Part shown: piece by piece, positions 1 to 8,746 of the stretch | Position numbering within the stretch: position 1 is the first letter of the stretch | How the letters are laid out: each line of letters starts with the position of its first letter | Program-made: the position numbers and the translations under genes | DNA from: an uncultured Eubacteriales bacterium | GTDB lineage: Bacteria > Bacillota > Clostridia > Oscillospirales > Acutalibacteraceae | Assembly: GCA_934445035.1 (NCBI GenBank) | Contig: CAKSDI010000003.1 | Coordinates: forward strand, 186,001-250,000 | Direction: 5' to 3' | Length of the DNA: 64,000 nucleotides | The notes under the pieces: model-generated | What the model saw: the letters and a program-made list of their open reading frames with translations, nothing else | The model's database searches: none | What the model was told of the DNA's origin: nothing

Positions 1-1808
1 TTTTTGTCATAAATATCGGTAAGCTTATTGTAACTGTTATATTCCTTGCAGATAGCTTTACCGTTATGATCCTGTTCAAGAGTCATATTATTATTGGAAT
101 CGTATTCAAAGTGCTTTCTTGAACCGTTTTCATCTACTATTTCTGTCAAAAGACCGTTTGAAGAAAATGTTCTTACGCTCTGTTTGCCGTTTCTGTCTTT
201 AAGCGTTCTTATAGTATCTTCAGTGTACTCAAACTGCGACGGAGTCGAGCCTGCGATCGCGTCTTTCTGTGAAACAACTCTTCCGCATTCGTCATAAGTA
301 TCCTCAAAGAATTTAACGCCGTTTGCGTCTGTTCCCGACAATACTTTACCGTCTTCGTCATAAGTATAAGAAATAGTGTTACCGTTAATATCACGGATAG
401 AAGTCAAGCATTCATCTGTATAGGTGAAAAGGACCTGTCTGTCATTTTCATCATAAATTTTTGTAACCAGACCGTCAGAGTCCTTTTCGATAAACATTTT
501 CTTATTTGTAAGTTTATCGGTCACAGTTGTGATATTTCCGGATCTTGTTATTTTCGTTTCAAATCCGTTTTTATCTATGATGCTTTCAAGCACACCGTTA
601 TGGTTATAATATTCTGTAGTTTCGTTATTATTATTTACAGTGTATCTTGTGCCGTATGAAGTTCTGTTATCTGTTATCGTATAAAGACCTTTTGCAGGAT
701 TGGTGCAGTGATAAAGCGGCGAACCGTACTCCCCTGAAAACTCGTTATATTCAGACGGTGATTCAAAAAGCTTTATACTGCATGAATAGTCGTCATTTTC
801 TATCTTTTTATCGATATTAAGATACCAGCCGACGCCGAGAGAGCCTTTACAAAGCTTTGAAGAGTTGTATTTACCGCTTAAATGAACATCTCTTCCGCAA
901 AAAAGACTCATAAAATTGTGCTCAAGAACATGTGCTCCTGTATAAGCGTCTACAGGGTCCTGAATATAGCTTTCCCAAGCGGCGTTTTTAGCCTGTTCAA
1001 AATCAGGAACGGCGCCTTTTTTAACTGTTACATTTGCATATCCGACAACGCCTTCTTTAACTGTCTTTATCATTACGCGCGTCTTGCCGACTTTTTTACC
1101 TGTGATATAACCTAAATTATCAATAGAAGCAATTTTAGGATTTTCACTTGAATAAGTAACATCGACAAAAGAGGGATCTTCAGGTTCAAAAGAATGCGAA
1201 GGTCTTACAGTTGTGCCTTTTTTAATTATGATATCCGAAGGGTATAAGTGAATTGCTTTTACAGGTCTATATGTTCTCAGATATGCTTCAGCGATTCCGC
1301 ATACATCGGGATTAGACTCAGAAGTTGCATAAATTACATAATAATTATCTTCCGAAATTGCCATTCCTTCGGCTTCTCCGGTATACTGATTCATTCTGAC
1401 TTTTGGCGGTGCACTGCTGCTCCAGTAAACCGTCTTGTTCGTTGCTCCGGCAGGTTTTATAACAGCCTTAAATGTCTTTTTCTCGCCTTTTTTTAAGCCC
1501 ATCGAGCTGGGAACTACAGTTATACCTTCAACATCAACGAATTCGATTTTTACAGTACAAGTTACCTTTACGCTGCTGTCAACTTCCGATATACAGTGTA
1601 CTTTTGTAGTGCCCGCTTTAACTGCGTGAATTGTGCAATTAAGTCCTTTTGAAGATATTTTTAAAATATCCGTGTTATCGCATTCCCAGCGAACGCTTTT
1701 TGAAGCATTACATGGAGAAACTTCACATTTCAAAGTGCGGTAATTGCTTCCTTTTCTTATTGTCATAAGTCTTGAACTAATTAAAATTTGTTTTGGTTTT
1801 ACAGCCAT
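1..1808 (-). CDS. RHS/YD-repeat protein with N-terminal Ig-like domains (3' end cut by window edge)
   Basis: I translated this frame by hand: it is open for 602 codons from an ATG at 1808 to the window edge, so the C-terminus is missing. GGAG lies 8 nt upstream of the ATG. Residues about 5-85, 90-185 and 190-275 look like three bacterial Ig-like (Big_2-type) domains. A segment starting near residue 285 (DPVDAYTGAHVLEHNF, later GSLGVGWYLN) resembles the domain that opens RHS proteins. From about residue 430 there are degenerate YD repeats such as GNTISYTYDEDGKV and GSRKHFEYDSNNN. There is no signal peptide or membrane segment at the N-terminus. RHS proteins are generally large secreted or cell-associated proteins, often with a variable C-terminal toxin; whether that holds here cannot be seen. 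Confidence 0.85.
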   Translation of the reverse strand, partial: MAVKPKQILISSRLMTIRKGSNYRTLKCEVSPCNASKSVRWECDNTDILKISSKGLNCTIHAVKAGTTKVHCISEVDSSVKVTCTVKIEFVDVEGITVVPSSMGLKKGEKKTFKAVIKPAGATNKTVYWSSSAPPKVRMNQYTGEAEGMAISEDNYYVIYATSESNPDVCGIAEAYLRTYRPVKAIHLYPSDIIIKKGTTVRPSHSFEPEDPSFVDVTYSSENPKIASIDNLGYITGKKVGKTRVMIKTVKEGVVGYANVTVKKGAVPDFEQAKNAAWESYIQDPVDAYTGAHVLEHNFMSLFCGRDVHLSGKYNSSKLCKGSLGVGWYLNIDKKIENDDYSCSIKLFESPSEYNEFSGEYGSPLYHCTNPAKGLYTITDNRTSYGTRYTVNNNNETTEYYNHNGVLESIIDKNGFETKITRSGNITTVTDKLTNKKMFIEKDSDGLVTKIYDENDRQVLFTYTDECLTSIRDINGNTISYTYDEDGKVLSGTDANGVKFFEDTYDECGRVVSQKDAIAGSTPSQFEYTEDTIRTLKDRNGKQSVRTFSSNGLLTEIVDENGSRKHFEYDSNNNMTLEQDHNGKAICKEYNSYNKLTDIYDK

Positions 1809-1898
1809 TTTTTTCACTCCGTTTTTTTAATTTTTTTACTGCAGTAATTTGCCGGAATTGTTGTTTTTTATTTCCCGGCATTATCATAATAACAATAA

Positions 1899-1921
1899 AA
1901 CCGGACAGCTTTTGTCCGGTT
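1899..1921 (-). terminator. Rho-independent terminator after the small Ig-like gene
   Basis: A 9-bp perfect hairpin (aaccggaca / tgtccggtt) is followed on the minus strand by a T-rich stretch. It lies between the 88-residue Ig-like gene and the RHS gene, so the two are probably only partly co-transcribed. Confidence 0.6.
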
Positions 1922-1940
1922 TTAAAAATTTTTTTATTTT

Positions 1941-2207
1941 TTATTTGATTTTTATTTTACAGCTTGCCTTTATGCTTTCATCGGCGGGTGAAAAAGCTAT
2001 AATTTCAGTTTCTCCTTTCTTAGCCGCAAACACCGAGCTGGAGTTCCCCTGCCCTTTTGCCACCGCCAATTCGGTGTTTTCACTTAAAAAATTCACGCTC
2101 TGCACCGCACTCGTCGGCTCGACCTTTGCCTCAAGCCAAAAATAATAATTTCCTTGCTTTAATGTTATTGATCTGTGATTTAAAATAATTTTTTTGAGTT
2201 TATCCAT
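1941..2207 (-). CDS. Small single-domain Ig-like protein
   Basis: An 88-residue protein with no signal peptide and no membrane segment, preceded by GGAGG (tttcctccttt on the plus strand). It seems to be one Ig-like fold: a KKGETEIIAFSPAD stretch followed by a beta-strand ending resembles Big_2 domains. It aligns by eye with the N-terminal domain of the RHS protein just downstream: KIILNHRSITLKQGNYYFWL here against QILISSRLMTIRKGSNYRTL there. That suggests duplication of the domain or a shared docking role. The function is unknown. It is a real gene rather than a shadow, given its good ribosome-binding site, its own terminator and this homology. Confidence 0.7.
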   Translation of the reverse strand: MDKLKKIILNHRSITLKQGNYYFWLEAKVEPTSAVQSVNFLSENTELAVAKGQGNSSSVFAAKKGETEIIAFSPADESIKASCKIKIK

Positions 2208-2231
2208 TTTTATTTCCTCCTTTGTATCTAC

Positions 2232-2292
2232 AGATAATACAATCGGGGTACAACACTTCTCATAGCGTAAAATTTGTCCGATTGTATTGTCT
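2232..2292 (-). promoter_or_regulatory. 15-bp inverted repeat in the leader of the small Ig-like gene
   Basis: The arms agataatacaatcgg (2232-2246) and ccgattgtattgtct (2278-2292) are inverted copies with 14 of 15 positions matching and a 31-nt loop. The right arm lies about 70 nt upstream of the start codon on the minus strand. It could be an operator or a leader-RNA stem. There is no T-run, so it is not a normal terminator. Confidence 0.5.
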
Positions 2293-2304
2293 ATGATAAC
2301 AAAG

Positions 2305-2329
2305 AAAGCGGACAGTTTATGTCCGCTTT
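2305..2329 (-). terminator. Terminator after the InlB-repeat protein gene
   Basis: The hairpin aaagcggac / gtccgcttt is followed by T-rich sequence on the minus strand, 29 nt past the stop of the 874-residue gene. Confidence 0.6.
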
Positions 2330-2357
2330 AAAAATAAAAATATTTAATTTTTAGGTT

Positions 2358-4982
2358 TTATTCAATACAAACCGTAATCTTGCCTACTGTTTCATTAGTA
2401 AGATTTTGTTTCGGTTTTCCGCTTAAAAGCAATCTAGCTTTTTTCTTGCCGGAAACGGGGATCGACACAGAACTTATTACGGCAGTACCGTTTTCATCAG
2501 TAAATTGTCCGTAGACATTGCCGTTTTCCTGCGAATAATCGAAAGATACTGTAACTTTGTTGTTGCCCTGATTTTCGACAGAGATCAGGTTGCCGTCAGT
2601 TGTCCATTCGCCCAAAGCATAATCGTGAGTTTCGGGATCCCAGTCGCCGTCGGTGTAAGTATAGGTCATATCGCTCCAGATAACAGTTATACTTACGATC
2701 TCCGTTTCTTCATATCCGCACTCTGAGCAAGCGCGCTTTCCGCCCGACCATTCGCCGAATGTGTGATCGGCAGGAGTATCGGTTGCGTCACATCTTAAGC
2801 ATTTTTTATAATGCTGTGTAACGGTTATCTGCCAGGTGCTGTTTTCATAGTCGTGACCTAAAGCCGGAATAACCCTTTTGGAAGTTTTCGAGCAAAGAGA
2901 GCAAATTTGGCGCATATAGCCGGAAGTCGTGCAGGTGGCAGCTGTGGTCACTTCTCCGGTGTCTACATAGTTATGCTGACATCTTATTATAACATTTGTT
3001 CTGAATCTTGCCGTAGTATAATTACTCTGATCGTCAGGCGTGAAGATAACATATTTACTCCCATATGAGTCGGTTTCAGTTAGAATTTCATCGCCGTTTT
3101 CCCAATTAAATGTACCGGGAACCGCAGCATCGTTATAAGGATTTATCATAGAACCGCCTACTAGCGAATGATCTCCTAACCTCGGACTTACTGTAAGTTC
3201 AATTTGAGCGGTCGGAAAATCAGACGGTTTTGGCGTGGCTTTCTCAACCGTCAGTTCGGTGACAGGACCTGTCACCGTAGCGCTTTTGTAGGGAGCGTCA
3301 GTTTGAGTGTGGGTGACTTTTGCATAGAAATAATACTTCTTGCCGACAATCAGATTTTCGGGGACCTGCAAATTGCGCCCCCATTCCTCTATCGTAATAG
3401 AAGTCGAATCCACAAATCTTGCATTTGTTCCGTTAATATCATCACATTGATACAGCTCATAGGTATAGTCATAAGACTCCCTGCTGAGCGAAAGACTAAA
3501 CAATGTTACACTTCTTTGACCGTATGGTATCGAAACGCTTGAACGCCAATTCGGTGACGGCTGGCCGACCCAATAAGCATAAAGCGTCTGATCTTCTGTG
3601 ATATCAACTACTGTATCACTCGTTATTTCTGTGCCCTTGCCGTAACTTTCCGTAAACCAGCCACCGAAAGTATAGTCATCCCGAGTGGGCACCGGCAGCT
3701 CGCCGTATTTTTCGCTGTAGGTCACGGTCTTGGTTTTTGTACTTAAAGAACCTTTTCCGGCATCAAAGGTAACTGTAAATTTTTTAAGCGTCCACATTGC
3801 ATAGAGCGTCTGATTTGCGGTGATTTTAACTACTGTATCGCTTGTTATCTTTGTACCCCCGCCATTAATTCCCGTAAACCAGCCTCCGAAAGTATAGTTA
3901 TCCCGGGTGGGCACCGGCAGCTCGCCGTATTCTTCGCTGTAGGCCACGGTCTTGGTTTTTGTACTTAATGAGCCGCCCCTGGCATCAAAGGTCACCGTGG
4001 ATTTTTTAGGAGTCCACCTCGCATAGAGCGTATGAGCGCCGTAAATTGAAACAGTGGTCGTAGCTGTTACTCTAGTGCCGCCTAATTCTACTGTATACCA
4101 GCCGTCAAAGTCATAACCATACTTTGAAAGCGTTGGCAGTGTTCCGTAAGTTTTACCGTATGTAACAAGGCGGGTAGTATTGCTTAAGGCGGCGCCGTTA
4201 GGCTCTAAAGTGACAAGCTCTTCGGCGGTTATCTCGCCGAACACAACATCAAATGTTATATCAAAGGAGTTTTTATATGTGGTTGCATACTGCGTGCAAG
4301 CCCAAAAGCCAAAGTTCAGCGAAACATTCTTATTATAACTAGAGTCGTTTTTATAAGTGCATTTAACAACATTCGATTTTACCGCGTCTGTATCTATATA
4401 GCGCGTTTTGCCGTCGTCATTTTTAGTGGATTTTCCTTTTCGATATCCTCTCAGCAGCGCCTGACCGTGATCAGAGCCGTAATCCGAAGAGGAAGATGTA
4501 TTTTTTGTGGCAAGTTTAATAACAGTATTATCTGGCGCGGGTTCTTCGCCGAAATAAAGCACTTCAAAGCCGGCTGCTGCAGCTGCGGCTGTGCTTGATG
4601 TAATTTGTTTTGCACTGTTTAATGTAAAAGTCTGATCCAATGTGCAGGTCGTATGAGCAGGAACTATAAGAGTTGTTGTAAAAGGGTAATAAACATATTC
4701 GTAGTTTTTATCTAGGTCAGTTTTAAAGTTTATTCGTTTTCCGTTACTTATTTCGGTTTCTGTTTTTACAACAGTAGGAGTACCTTGTTTATATGCCCCG
4801 ACTCCCATACTTGTAATATCTTTACCGGGGTTCCAACACGATCTATAAGGTGCTCCAAATGCGAGACTCGGGCTCGATAAAGCGGTTACCGCTTTAGCTT
4901 TCATAGGCGCCGCTATGTAAAGCAGACTAAGACCTAAACACAAACACAGTGCCGCGCTTGCAATTCGTTTTAAAAGAGTCAT
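2358..4982 (-). CDS. Secreted InlB B-repeat protein with conserved C-terminal beta-domain
   Basis: An 874-residue exported protein. Residues 1-33 form a typical signal peptide (basic MTLLKR start, hydrophobic core, AKA cleavage area). Residues 257-323, 328-397 and 402-471 are three InlB B-repeats (Listeria-Bacteroides repeat; signature GYDFDGWYT / YTFGGWFT ... TLYAMW). Residues about 480-670 appear to be further beta-sandwich modules. Residues 667-757 hold paired cysteines (C694/C697, C728/C731, C752/C755) in the HTFGEWSGGKRACSECGYEE style often found in gut Firmicutes surface proteins. Residues 762-874 are a domain shared with the secreted protein at 43405-43941. No LPXTG motif, membrane anchor or SLH domain is visible, so the mode of attachment is unknown. 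A role in adhesion or surface structure is likely from family knowledge only. Confidence 0.85.
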   Translation of the reverse strand: MTLLKRIASAALCLCLGLSLLYIAAPMKAKAVTALSSPSLAFGAPYRSCWNPGKDITSMGVGAYKQGTPTVVKTETEISNGKRINFKTDLDKNYEYVYYPFTTTLIVPAHTTCTLDQTFTLNSAKQITSSTAAAAAAGFEVLYFGEEPAPDNTVIKLATKNTSSSSDYGSDHGQALLRGYRKGKSTKNDDGKTRYIDTDAVKSNVVKCTYKNDSSYNKNVSLNFGFWACTQYATTYKNSFDITFDVVFGEITAEELVTLEPNGAALSNTTRLVTYGKTYGTLPTLSKYGYDFDGWYTVELGGTRVTATTTVSIYGAHTLYARWTPKKSTVTFDARGGSLSTKTKTVAYSEEYGELPVPTRDNYTFGGWFTGINGGGTKITSDTVVKITANQTLYAMWTLKKFTVTFDAGKGSLSTKTKTVTYSEKYGELPVPTRDDYTFGGWFTESYGKGTEITSDTVVDITEDQTLYAYWVGQPSPNWRSSVSIPYGQRSVTLFSLSLSRESYDYTYELYQCDDINGTNARFVDSTSITIEEWGRNLQVPENLIVGKKYYFYAKVTHTQTDAPYKSATVTGPVTELTVEKATPKPSDFPTAQIELTVSPRLGDHSLVGGSMINPYNDAAVPGTFNWENGDEILTETDSYGSKYVIFTPDDQSNYTTARFRTNVIIRCQHNYVDTGEVTTAATCTTSGYMRQICSLCSKTSKRVIPALGHDYENSTWQITVTQHYKKCLRCDATDTPADHTFGEWSGGKRACSECGYEETEIVSITVIWSDMTYTYTDGDWDPETHDYALGEWTTDGNLISVENQGNNKVTVSFDYSQENGNVYGQFTDENGTAVISSVSIPVSGKKKARLLLSGKPKQNLTNETVGKITVCIE
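3590..4015 (-). repeat. 222-bp tandem repeat encoding InlB repeats 2 and 3
   Basis: Two nearly identical blocks (for example around 3651-3750 and 3873-3972) are offset by 222 bp, exactly 74 codons. The first of the three protein repeats is much more diverged at DNA level, so this duplication is the more recent event. It could change copy number by recombination. Confidence 0.75.
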
Positions 4983-5515
4983 CTATCCTACACTCCTTTT
5001 AAAGTATCAGTCGATCCGTTTTATATCTTTAAAGAAAGCCTAACGGTGAAAAATTCTTTCATAAATAGGTAGTATAACATAAAATCAAAGGCTTTAAGCC
5101 TTTGCACGGCGACAGCCGCGTCGCAGCGCAGTGCGACAATTTTATTGTTTCAATGAATTTTACAAAAATCTTTGATTTTCTTAATGCCGTAAGGCATTTT
5201 GACAGCGCTTTACCGCTGTCAGTTTAAATCATTATAACATGTTCACCCATGAACGAATCAAGCGTTTTTATAATATAAAAACAAAAAAATCCGTTAACTT
5301 TTTAGTTTTCGAAATTATATGTAACAGATAGGAAAAATAGCACCGATTGTAATAAGTAAAATCCCGCACAAAAATCTGTCGATAATCTGTATTTGTACCG
5401 AATTCTATTGATCCGTCGGCGAAGCCGACACCGAACTTATTCACTTTTCACTATTACTTATTACTTCCAAAGCCCCAAAGGCATTTTTTTAGTGAAGAGT
5501 GAAAAGGTAAAAGTT
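4983..5515. other. Palindrome-rich intergenic region without a credible gene
   Basis: There is no supported gene in about 530 nt. The stretch holds several short inverted repeats: aaaggctttaagccttt near 5088, gtcgcagcgcagtgcgac near 5118, tgccgtaaggca near 5185 and gacagcgctttaccgctgtc near 5201. It also holds the 30-bp element shared with 44651-44680, and a cgtcggcgaagccgac palindrome near 5412. It looks like a landing zone for small palindromic repeats. Confidence 0.6.
5233..5262 (+). repeat. 30-bp element with GTTCA-N4-TGAAC dyad, copy 1
   Basis: The block beginning tataacatgttcaccc and ending gaacgaatcaag matches 44651-44680 at 29 of 30 positions. It contains the inverted repeat GTTCA CCCA TGAAC (5241-5254). 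Copy 2 lies directly downstream of a consensus promoter in front of a MerR-family gene. No gene of that type follows copy 1; only a 30-codon open frame starts at its ATG. Confidence 0.65.
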
Positions 5516-5546
5516 AAAGCCCCAAAGACTTACGCCTTTGGGGCTT

Positions 5547-5547
<1 letters not shown>
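5516..5547 (-). terminator. Terminator-like hairpin abutting tRNA-Thr, repeated at tRNA-Leu
   Basis: A strong stem (arms based on aaagccccaaag and ctttggggcttt) starts immediately at the encoded CCA of tRNA-Thr and is followed by aactttt on the minus strand. An almost identical hairpin starts at the CCA of tRNA-Leu (43122-43153). Confidence 0.6.
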
Positions 5548-5622
<75 letters not shown>

Positions 5623-5688
5623 ATATCGCTTATTGCGACTAAATTATTATATTATAATAATGCAAAATTGTCAAGAATTATTTTAAAA

Positions 5689-5711
5689 AAGGCTGAGATG
5701 ATCTCAGCCTT
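5689..5711 (-). terminator. Terminator after the dCMP deaminase gene
   Basis: The perfect 11-bp hairpin aaggctgagat / atctcagcctt is followed on the minus strand by a T-run, directly after the stop codon. Confidence 0.8.
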
Positions 5712-6200
5712 TTAACTAAGCTTTAATTCAATGCTTTTTTTATCGGCGCTAAAAGCTCTGTATTTAACCTCGGCAAGGTCAAACATTCTTTTTGACGCCT
5801 TAACACCGTCGGTATCGGCATATTTATCGCTTAAATAGACCACTTCTTTTATTCCCGATTGGATTATCGCTTTTGCACATTCGTTACAGGGAAAAAGAGT
5901 TGTATAAACGATACTTCCTGTGACCGAACCTGTGTGGCAGTTTAAAATTGCGTTTAATTCGGCGTGGCAAACATAGAGATATTTTGATTTAAGACCTTCT
6001 GACTTGCCCCAGAAGTACTCTTCGTCATTATCGTTATGACTGCAAAAAGGCATACCGTTATACCCGACCGACAGAATTCGGTGGTTTTTATCCACAATGC
6101 ACGCTCCGACCTGTGTTGAAGGGTCCTTGCTTCTTAAAGAGGATAAAACCGCAATACCCATAAAATACTCATCCCAGGAAAGATAATCTTCTCTTTTCAA
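5712..6200 (-). CDS. dCMP deaminase / ComEB-like cytidine deaminase family protein
   Basis: A 162-residue zinc-dependent deaminase. The zinc and catalytic signature HAE (in VCHAELNAILN) and PCNEC (in LFPCNECAKAII) are both intact, with the family start DEYFMGIAVLSSLRSKDPSTQVG. Known members convert dCMP to dUMP for thymidylate synthesis; the Bacillus homologue lies in the competence comE operon. The length matches the family. It starts 14 nt after the end of the MFS gene on the same strand, so the two are probably co-transcribed. Thymidylate-pool supply is the likely role, but close relatives that act on other cytidine compounds cannot be excluded. Confidence 0.9.
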   Translation of the reverse strand: MKREDYLSWDEYFMGIAVLSSLRSKDPSTQVGACIVDKNHRILSVGYNGMPFCSHNDNDEEYFWGKSEGLKSKYLYVCHAELNAILNCHTGSVTGSIVYTTLFPCNECAKAIIQSGIKEVVYLSDKYADTDGVKASKRMFDLAEVKYRAFSADKKSIELKLS

Positions 6201-6214
6201 AAGCTTCTGCCTCC

Positions 6215-7393
6215 TTAAATTGCCTGATCTTTTTCTTTATAAACAAACAGCGCTGTGAGCACCATTATAAGCGGGAAAATCATACTTGTTAAAAATCCTG
6301 CGTTAAGTCCTTTGGAATTTGCAACAAGGCCTAATATCCAAGGTCCTATAGAACAGCCGATATCTCCGCTGAGCGCGAAAATGCCGAACATCAAAGTTCC
6401 TCCGCCGACAAACCTTTTTGCCGCCATGGAATAAGTGCCGGGCCACGAAAAGCTTACCGAAAATCCGCAAAGCGCACAGGCGAGCAATGCAAGAGCAGGG
6501 ACATTTACAAGACCGACTACAAGATAGCAGACGCAGCAAATGATGTTATTTATAATAAGGACTTTTTTCGGCGAGTATTTTCCTGCAAAAATTCCGAAAA
6601 CAACTCTGCCTATTCCCATAGCGATCGCAAAAGCGCAAGGGCCCATTATATCCCCCACCACTTTACTGACGCCGAGTCCCTTTTGCGCGAACATTGACGC
6701 CCACTGCGACATAGCAAGTTCGCTCGCGCCCGCGCAGAGCATAAACATAACAAAGCAAAAGAAATCTTTAGATAAGATCATTTCCTTAGCTGTTACTTTT
6801 TTCTCATCTTCTTCGGGCTCAACTACAGGAACTTTAGAAAACACAAAAAGATTAAAAAGCGGAATTGCCGCCCATATAAGAGGAATAATATTCCAATTAT
6901 CCGCTTTAAAGAAAGCGAGCAGCGCGGTTGTGGCGATCACGGTGAAAGCCTGACCCCAGCAATAGAAGGAATGCAGAAAAGCCATATTTGCGGCTTTATT
7001 ATCGCTCGGCAAAAGCTCTATCATAGGACTGATAACGACCTCTATAACTCCGCTACCGCTCGCATAGAAGATAAGGCTTATTATGATCCCGAGATAGCTG
7101 TTTCCTATCACTCCCGGTAAAATGCTTAACAGGCAAAGACCTATCGTCGCCATTAAGTGAGAGATAAGCGCGGTGTTTTTATAGCCTATTTTTTTAACTA
7201 TTGACGGAGTGAGCATATCCACGATAAGCTGAACAAAAAAGTTAATAAAAACAAGTCTGCCGAGTTTTTCATAGCTTAACTCATATTTATCCTGCAAAAC
7301 TACAAAAAGAATAGGAAGAAAATTATTGACTATTGCCTGAACGACATAACCTATATAGCAAGCAATTTTAGTGCTTTTATAACTCTTAAACAT
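6215..7393 (-). CDS. MFS-type transporter
   Basis: A 392-residue polytopic membrane protein with about 12 hydrophobic segments in two halves, joined by a charged loop (VPVVEPEEDEKKVTAKEM, around residue 190-207). This is the major-facilitator layout. The FAGKYSPKKV stretch resembles the loop-8/9 motif of the family. The substrate cannot be inferred. It lies just upstream of the dCMP deaminase on the same strand, which may or may not reflect function. It could also be a sugar or drug/proton antiporter. Confidence 0.85.
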   Translation of the reverse strand: MFKSYKSTKIACYIGYVVQAIVNNFLPILFVVLQDKYELSYEKLGRLVFINFFVQLIVDMLTPSIVKKIGYKNTALISHLMATIGLCLLSILPGVIGNSYLGIIISLIFYASGSGVIEVVISPMIELLPSDNKAANMAFLHSFYCWGQAFTVIATTALLAFFKADNWNIIPLIWAAIPLFNLFVFSKVPVVEPEEDEKKVTAKEMILSKDFFCFVMFMLCAGASELAMSQWASMFAQKGLGVSKVVGDIMGPCAFAIAMGIGRVVFGIFAGKYSPKKVLIINNIICCVCYLVVGLVNVPALALLACALCGFSVSFSWPGTYSMAAKRFVGGGTLMFGIFALSGDIGCSIGPWILGLVANSKGLNAGFLTSMIFPLIMVLTALFVYKEKDQAI

Positions 7394-7411
7394 TTTTTAC
7401 CTCAAAAAAAT

Positions 7412-7439
7412 ACACGGAAATCAGAACAGATTTCCGTGT
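7412..7439 (-). terminator. Terminator after rpmB
   Basis: The 11-bp hairpin acacggaaatc / gatttccgtgt is followed by a seven-T run on the minus strand, about 20 nt past the L28 stop codon. Confidence 0.85.
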
Positions 7440-7459
7440 TAATTTAAAATAAAGAAATA

Positions 7460-7648
7460 TCAGATAGCTCTTGTTACCTTACCGGAACGCAGGCAGCGGG
7501 TGCAAGCGTTGATACGGCGGGGCGTACCGTTAACTATTGCCTTTACTTTTTTAACATTCGGCTTCCAAGTTCTGTTAGAGCGCCTGTGCGAGTGAGAAAC
7601 CTTTATACCGAAAGCAATTTCTTTATTGCAAATATCACATTTTGCCAT
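7460..7648 (-). CDS. rpmB: 50S ribosomal protein L28
   Basis: A 62-residue basic protein with the L28 layout: MAKCDICNKE start, SHSHRRSNRTWKPN core and NACTRCLRSGKV end, with two CxxC pairs (the zinc-binding form). I place the start at the ATG at 7648 rather than the one two codons upstream, because GGAGG (7657-7661) is 8 nt from 7648 but only 2 nt from 7654. It is a structural component of the large ribosomal subunit. It is monocistronic, with its own terminator. Confidence 0.96.
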   Translation of the reverse strand: MAKCDICNKEIAFGIKVSHSHRRSNRTWKPNVKKVKAIVNGTPRRINACTRCLRSGKVTRAI

Positions 7649-7760
7649 ATTCATAACCTCCTTTAAAAGCGGCTTTATAATTAAACCTAACTATACAACA
7701 GTACTATAATAACAGAAAAAAGCTTAAAATGCAAGCATTTTTTTATGTTTTTTGAAATTT

Positions 7761-8744
7761 TTATATTTCCGATCTTTTAGGTCTTGTCATAAGACTTTCT
7801 ACGACCGTGTTTATATCAGCGTTTTCATAAAGTACCGAATAGCATTCTTCCACTATCGGCATTTCGATTTTATTTTTCTTTGCAAGCTGATGAGCCATTA
7901 AAGCGGCATAGTAACCCTCTACTGTACCGACGGTTTTTAAAGCCTCGCTTACGCTCACGCCTTTTCCGACTAAAATTCCGAACCTATTATTCCTGCTGTG
8001 CATAGAAGTGCAGGTAACAACGAGGTCGCCTATTCCGGTAAGTCCCGAAAAAGTTGAAGCTTTAGCGCCCATTGCAACTCCGAGCCTTGACATCTCCGCA
8101 AGACCTCTTGTGATAAGCGCGGCTCTTGTATTATCGCCTAATCCTAATCCTGCGCACATTCCCGAGCAGATCGCGATAACATTTTTAAGCGCTCCGCCAA
8201 GCTCAACTCCTATCACATCATCGGATGTATAAACTCTGAAAAATTTATTAGAGAGTTGATCCTGAACGACCTCTGCGGCAGAGGCGCACTCCGAAGCCGC
8301 AACGATAGAAGTAGGCATTTTTCTCGCTACCTCTTCTGCGTGGGAGGGACCTGAAAGAATAACAATATCCGCCTCGGGCAATTCTTCCGAAATCACCTGC
8401 GAAAGTCTTTTAAGGCTTCCCTTTTCAAGACCTTTTGAAACACTTACGATTATTCCGCTTTTTTTATATTTTTTAAGCGAGCAGGCGACCGAGCGCACGG
8501 CAGTTGACGGAACAGCGATAATAGTAATAAGCGCGTCTGCAACGCAACTCAAATCGGAAGTTATATCTATTTCTCCGGGAATGATTATACCGTTTAAAAG
8601 CTTGTCATTAGTGCGTTTGGTTTTAAGCATTTCGACTTCTTCTTCAAAAGGCGACCATAAAGTAACGGTGTGACCGTTTTCAAAAGCATTGATAGCAAGA
8701 GCTATTCCCCAACCGCCGGAACCTAAAACAACGATTTTAGACAT
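7761..8744 (-). CDS. gpsA: NAD(P)-dependent glycerol-3-phosphate dehydrogenase
   Basis: 327 residues. It reduces dihydroxyacetone phosphate to sn-glycerol 3-phosphate, the backbone of phospholipids. The N-terminal Rossmann motif VVLGSGGWGIA is clear, as are the family blocks SGPSHAEEVA, GALKNVIAICSGMC and FSGLTGIGDLVVTC. The ATG at 8744 is preferred over a GTG at 8750 because GGAG sits 9 nt away. It directly follows plsY (2-nt gap), so acyl-acceptor production and acylation are encoded together with der upstream. Confidence 0.96.
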   Translation of the reverse strand: MSKIVVLGSGGWGIALAINAFENGHTVTLWSPFEEEVEMLKTKRTNDKLLNGIIIPGEIDITSDLSCVADALITIIAVPSTAVRSVACSLKKYKKSGIIVSVSKGLEKGSLKRLSQVISEELPEADIVILSGPSHAEEVARKMPTSIVAASECASAAEVVQDQLSNKFFRVYTSDDVIGVELGGALKNVIAICSGMCAGLGLGDNTRAALITRGLAEMSRLGVAMGAKASTFSGLTGIGDLVVTCTSMHSRNNRFGILVGKGVSVSEALKTVGTVEGYYAALMAHQLAKKNKIEMPIVEECYSVLYENADINTVVESLMTRPKRSEI

Positions 8745-8746
8745 AA

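Noticed and set aside
1849..2145. 98-codon plus-strand frame opposite the small Ig-like gene
   Set aside because: It is antisense to the Ig-like gene and spans its terminator; the minus-strand frame has homology and a ribosome-binding site.
4983..5230. Structured non-coding RNA between the InlB-repeat gene and tRNA-Thr
   Set aside because: The inverted repeats are short and independent of each other, with no clear promoter and terminator around them. They fit small palindromic repeats better.
5241..5332. Possible small protein starting at the ATG in the 30-bp element (about 30 codons)
   Set aside because: The frame has no ribosome-binding site and its first residues are only those shared through the repeated DNA element.
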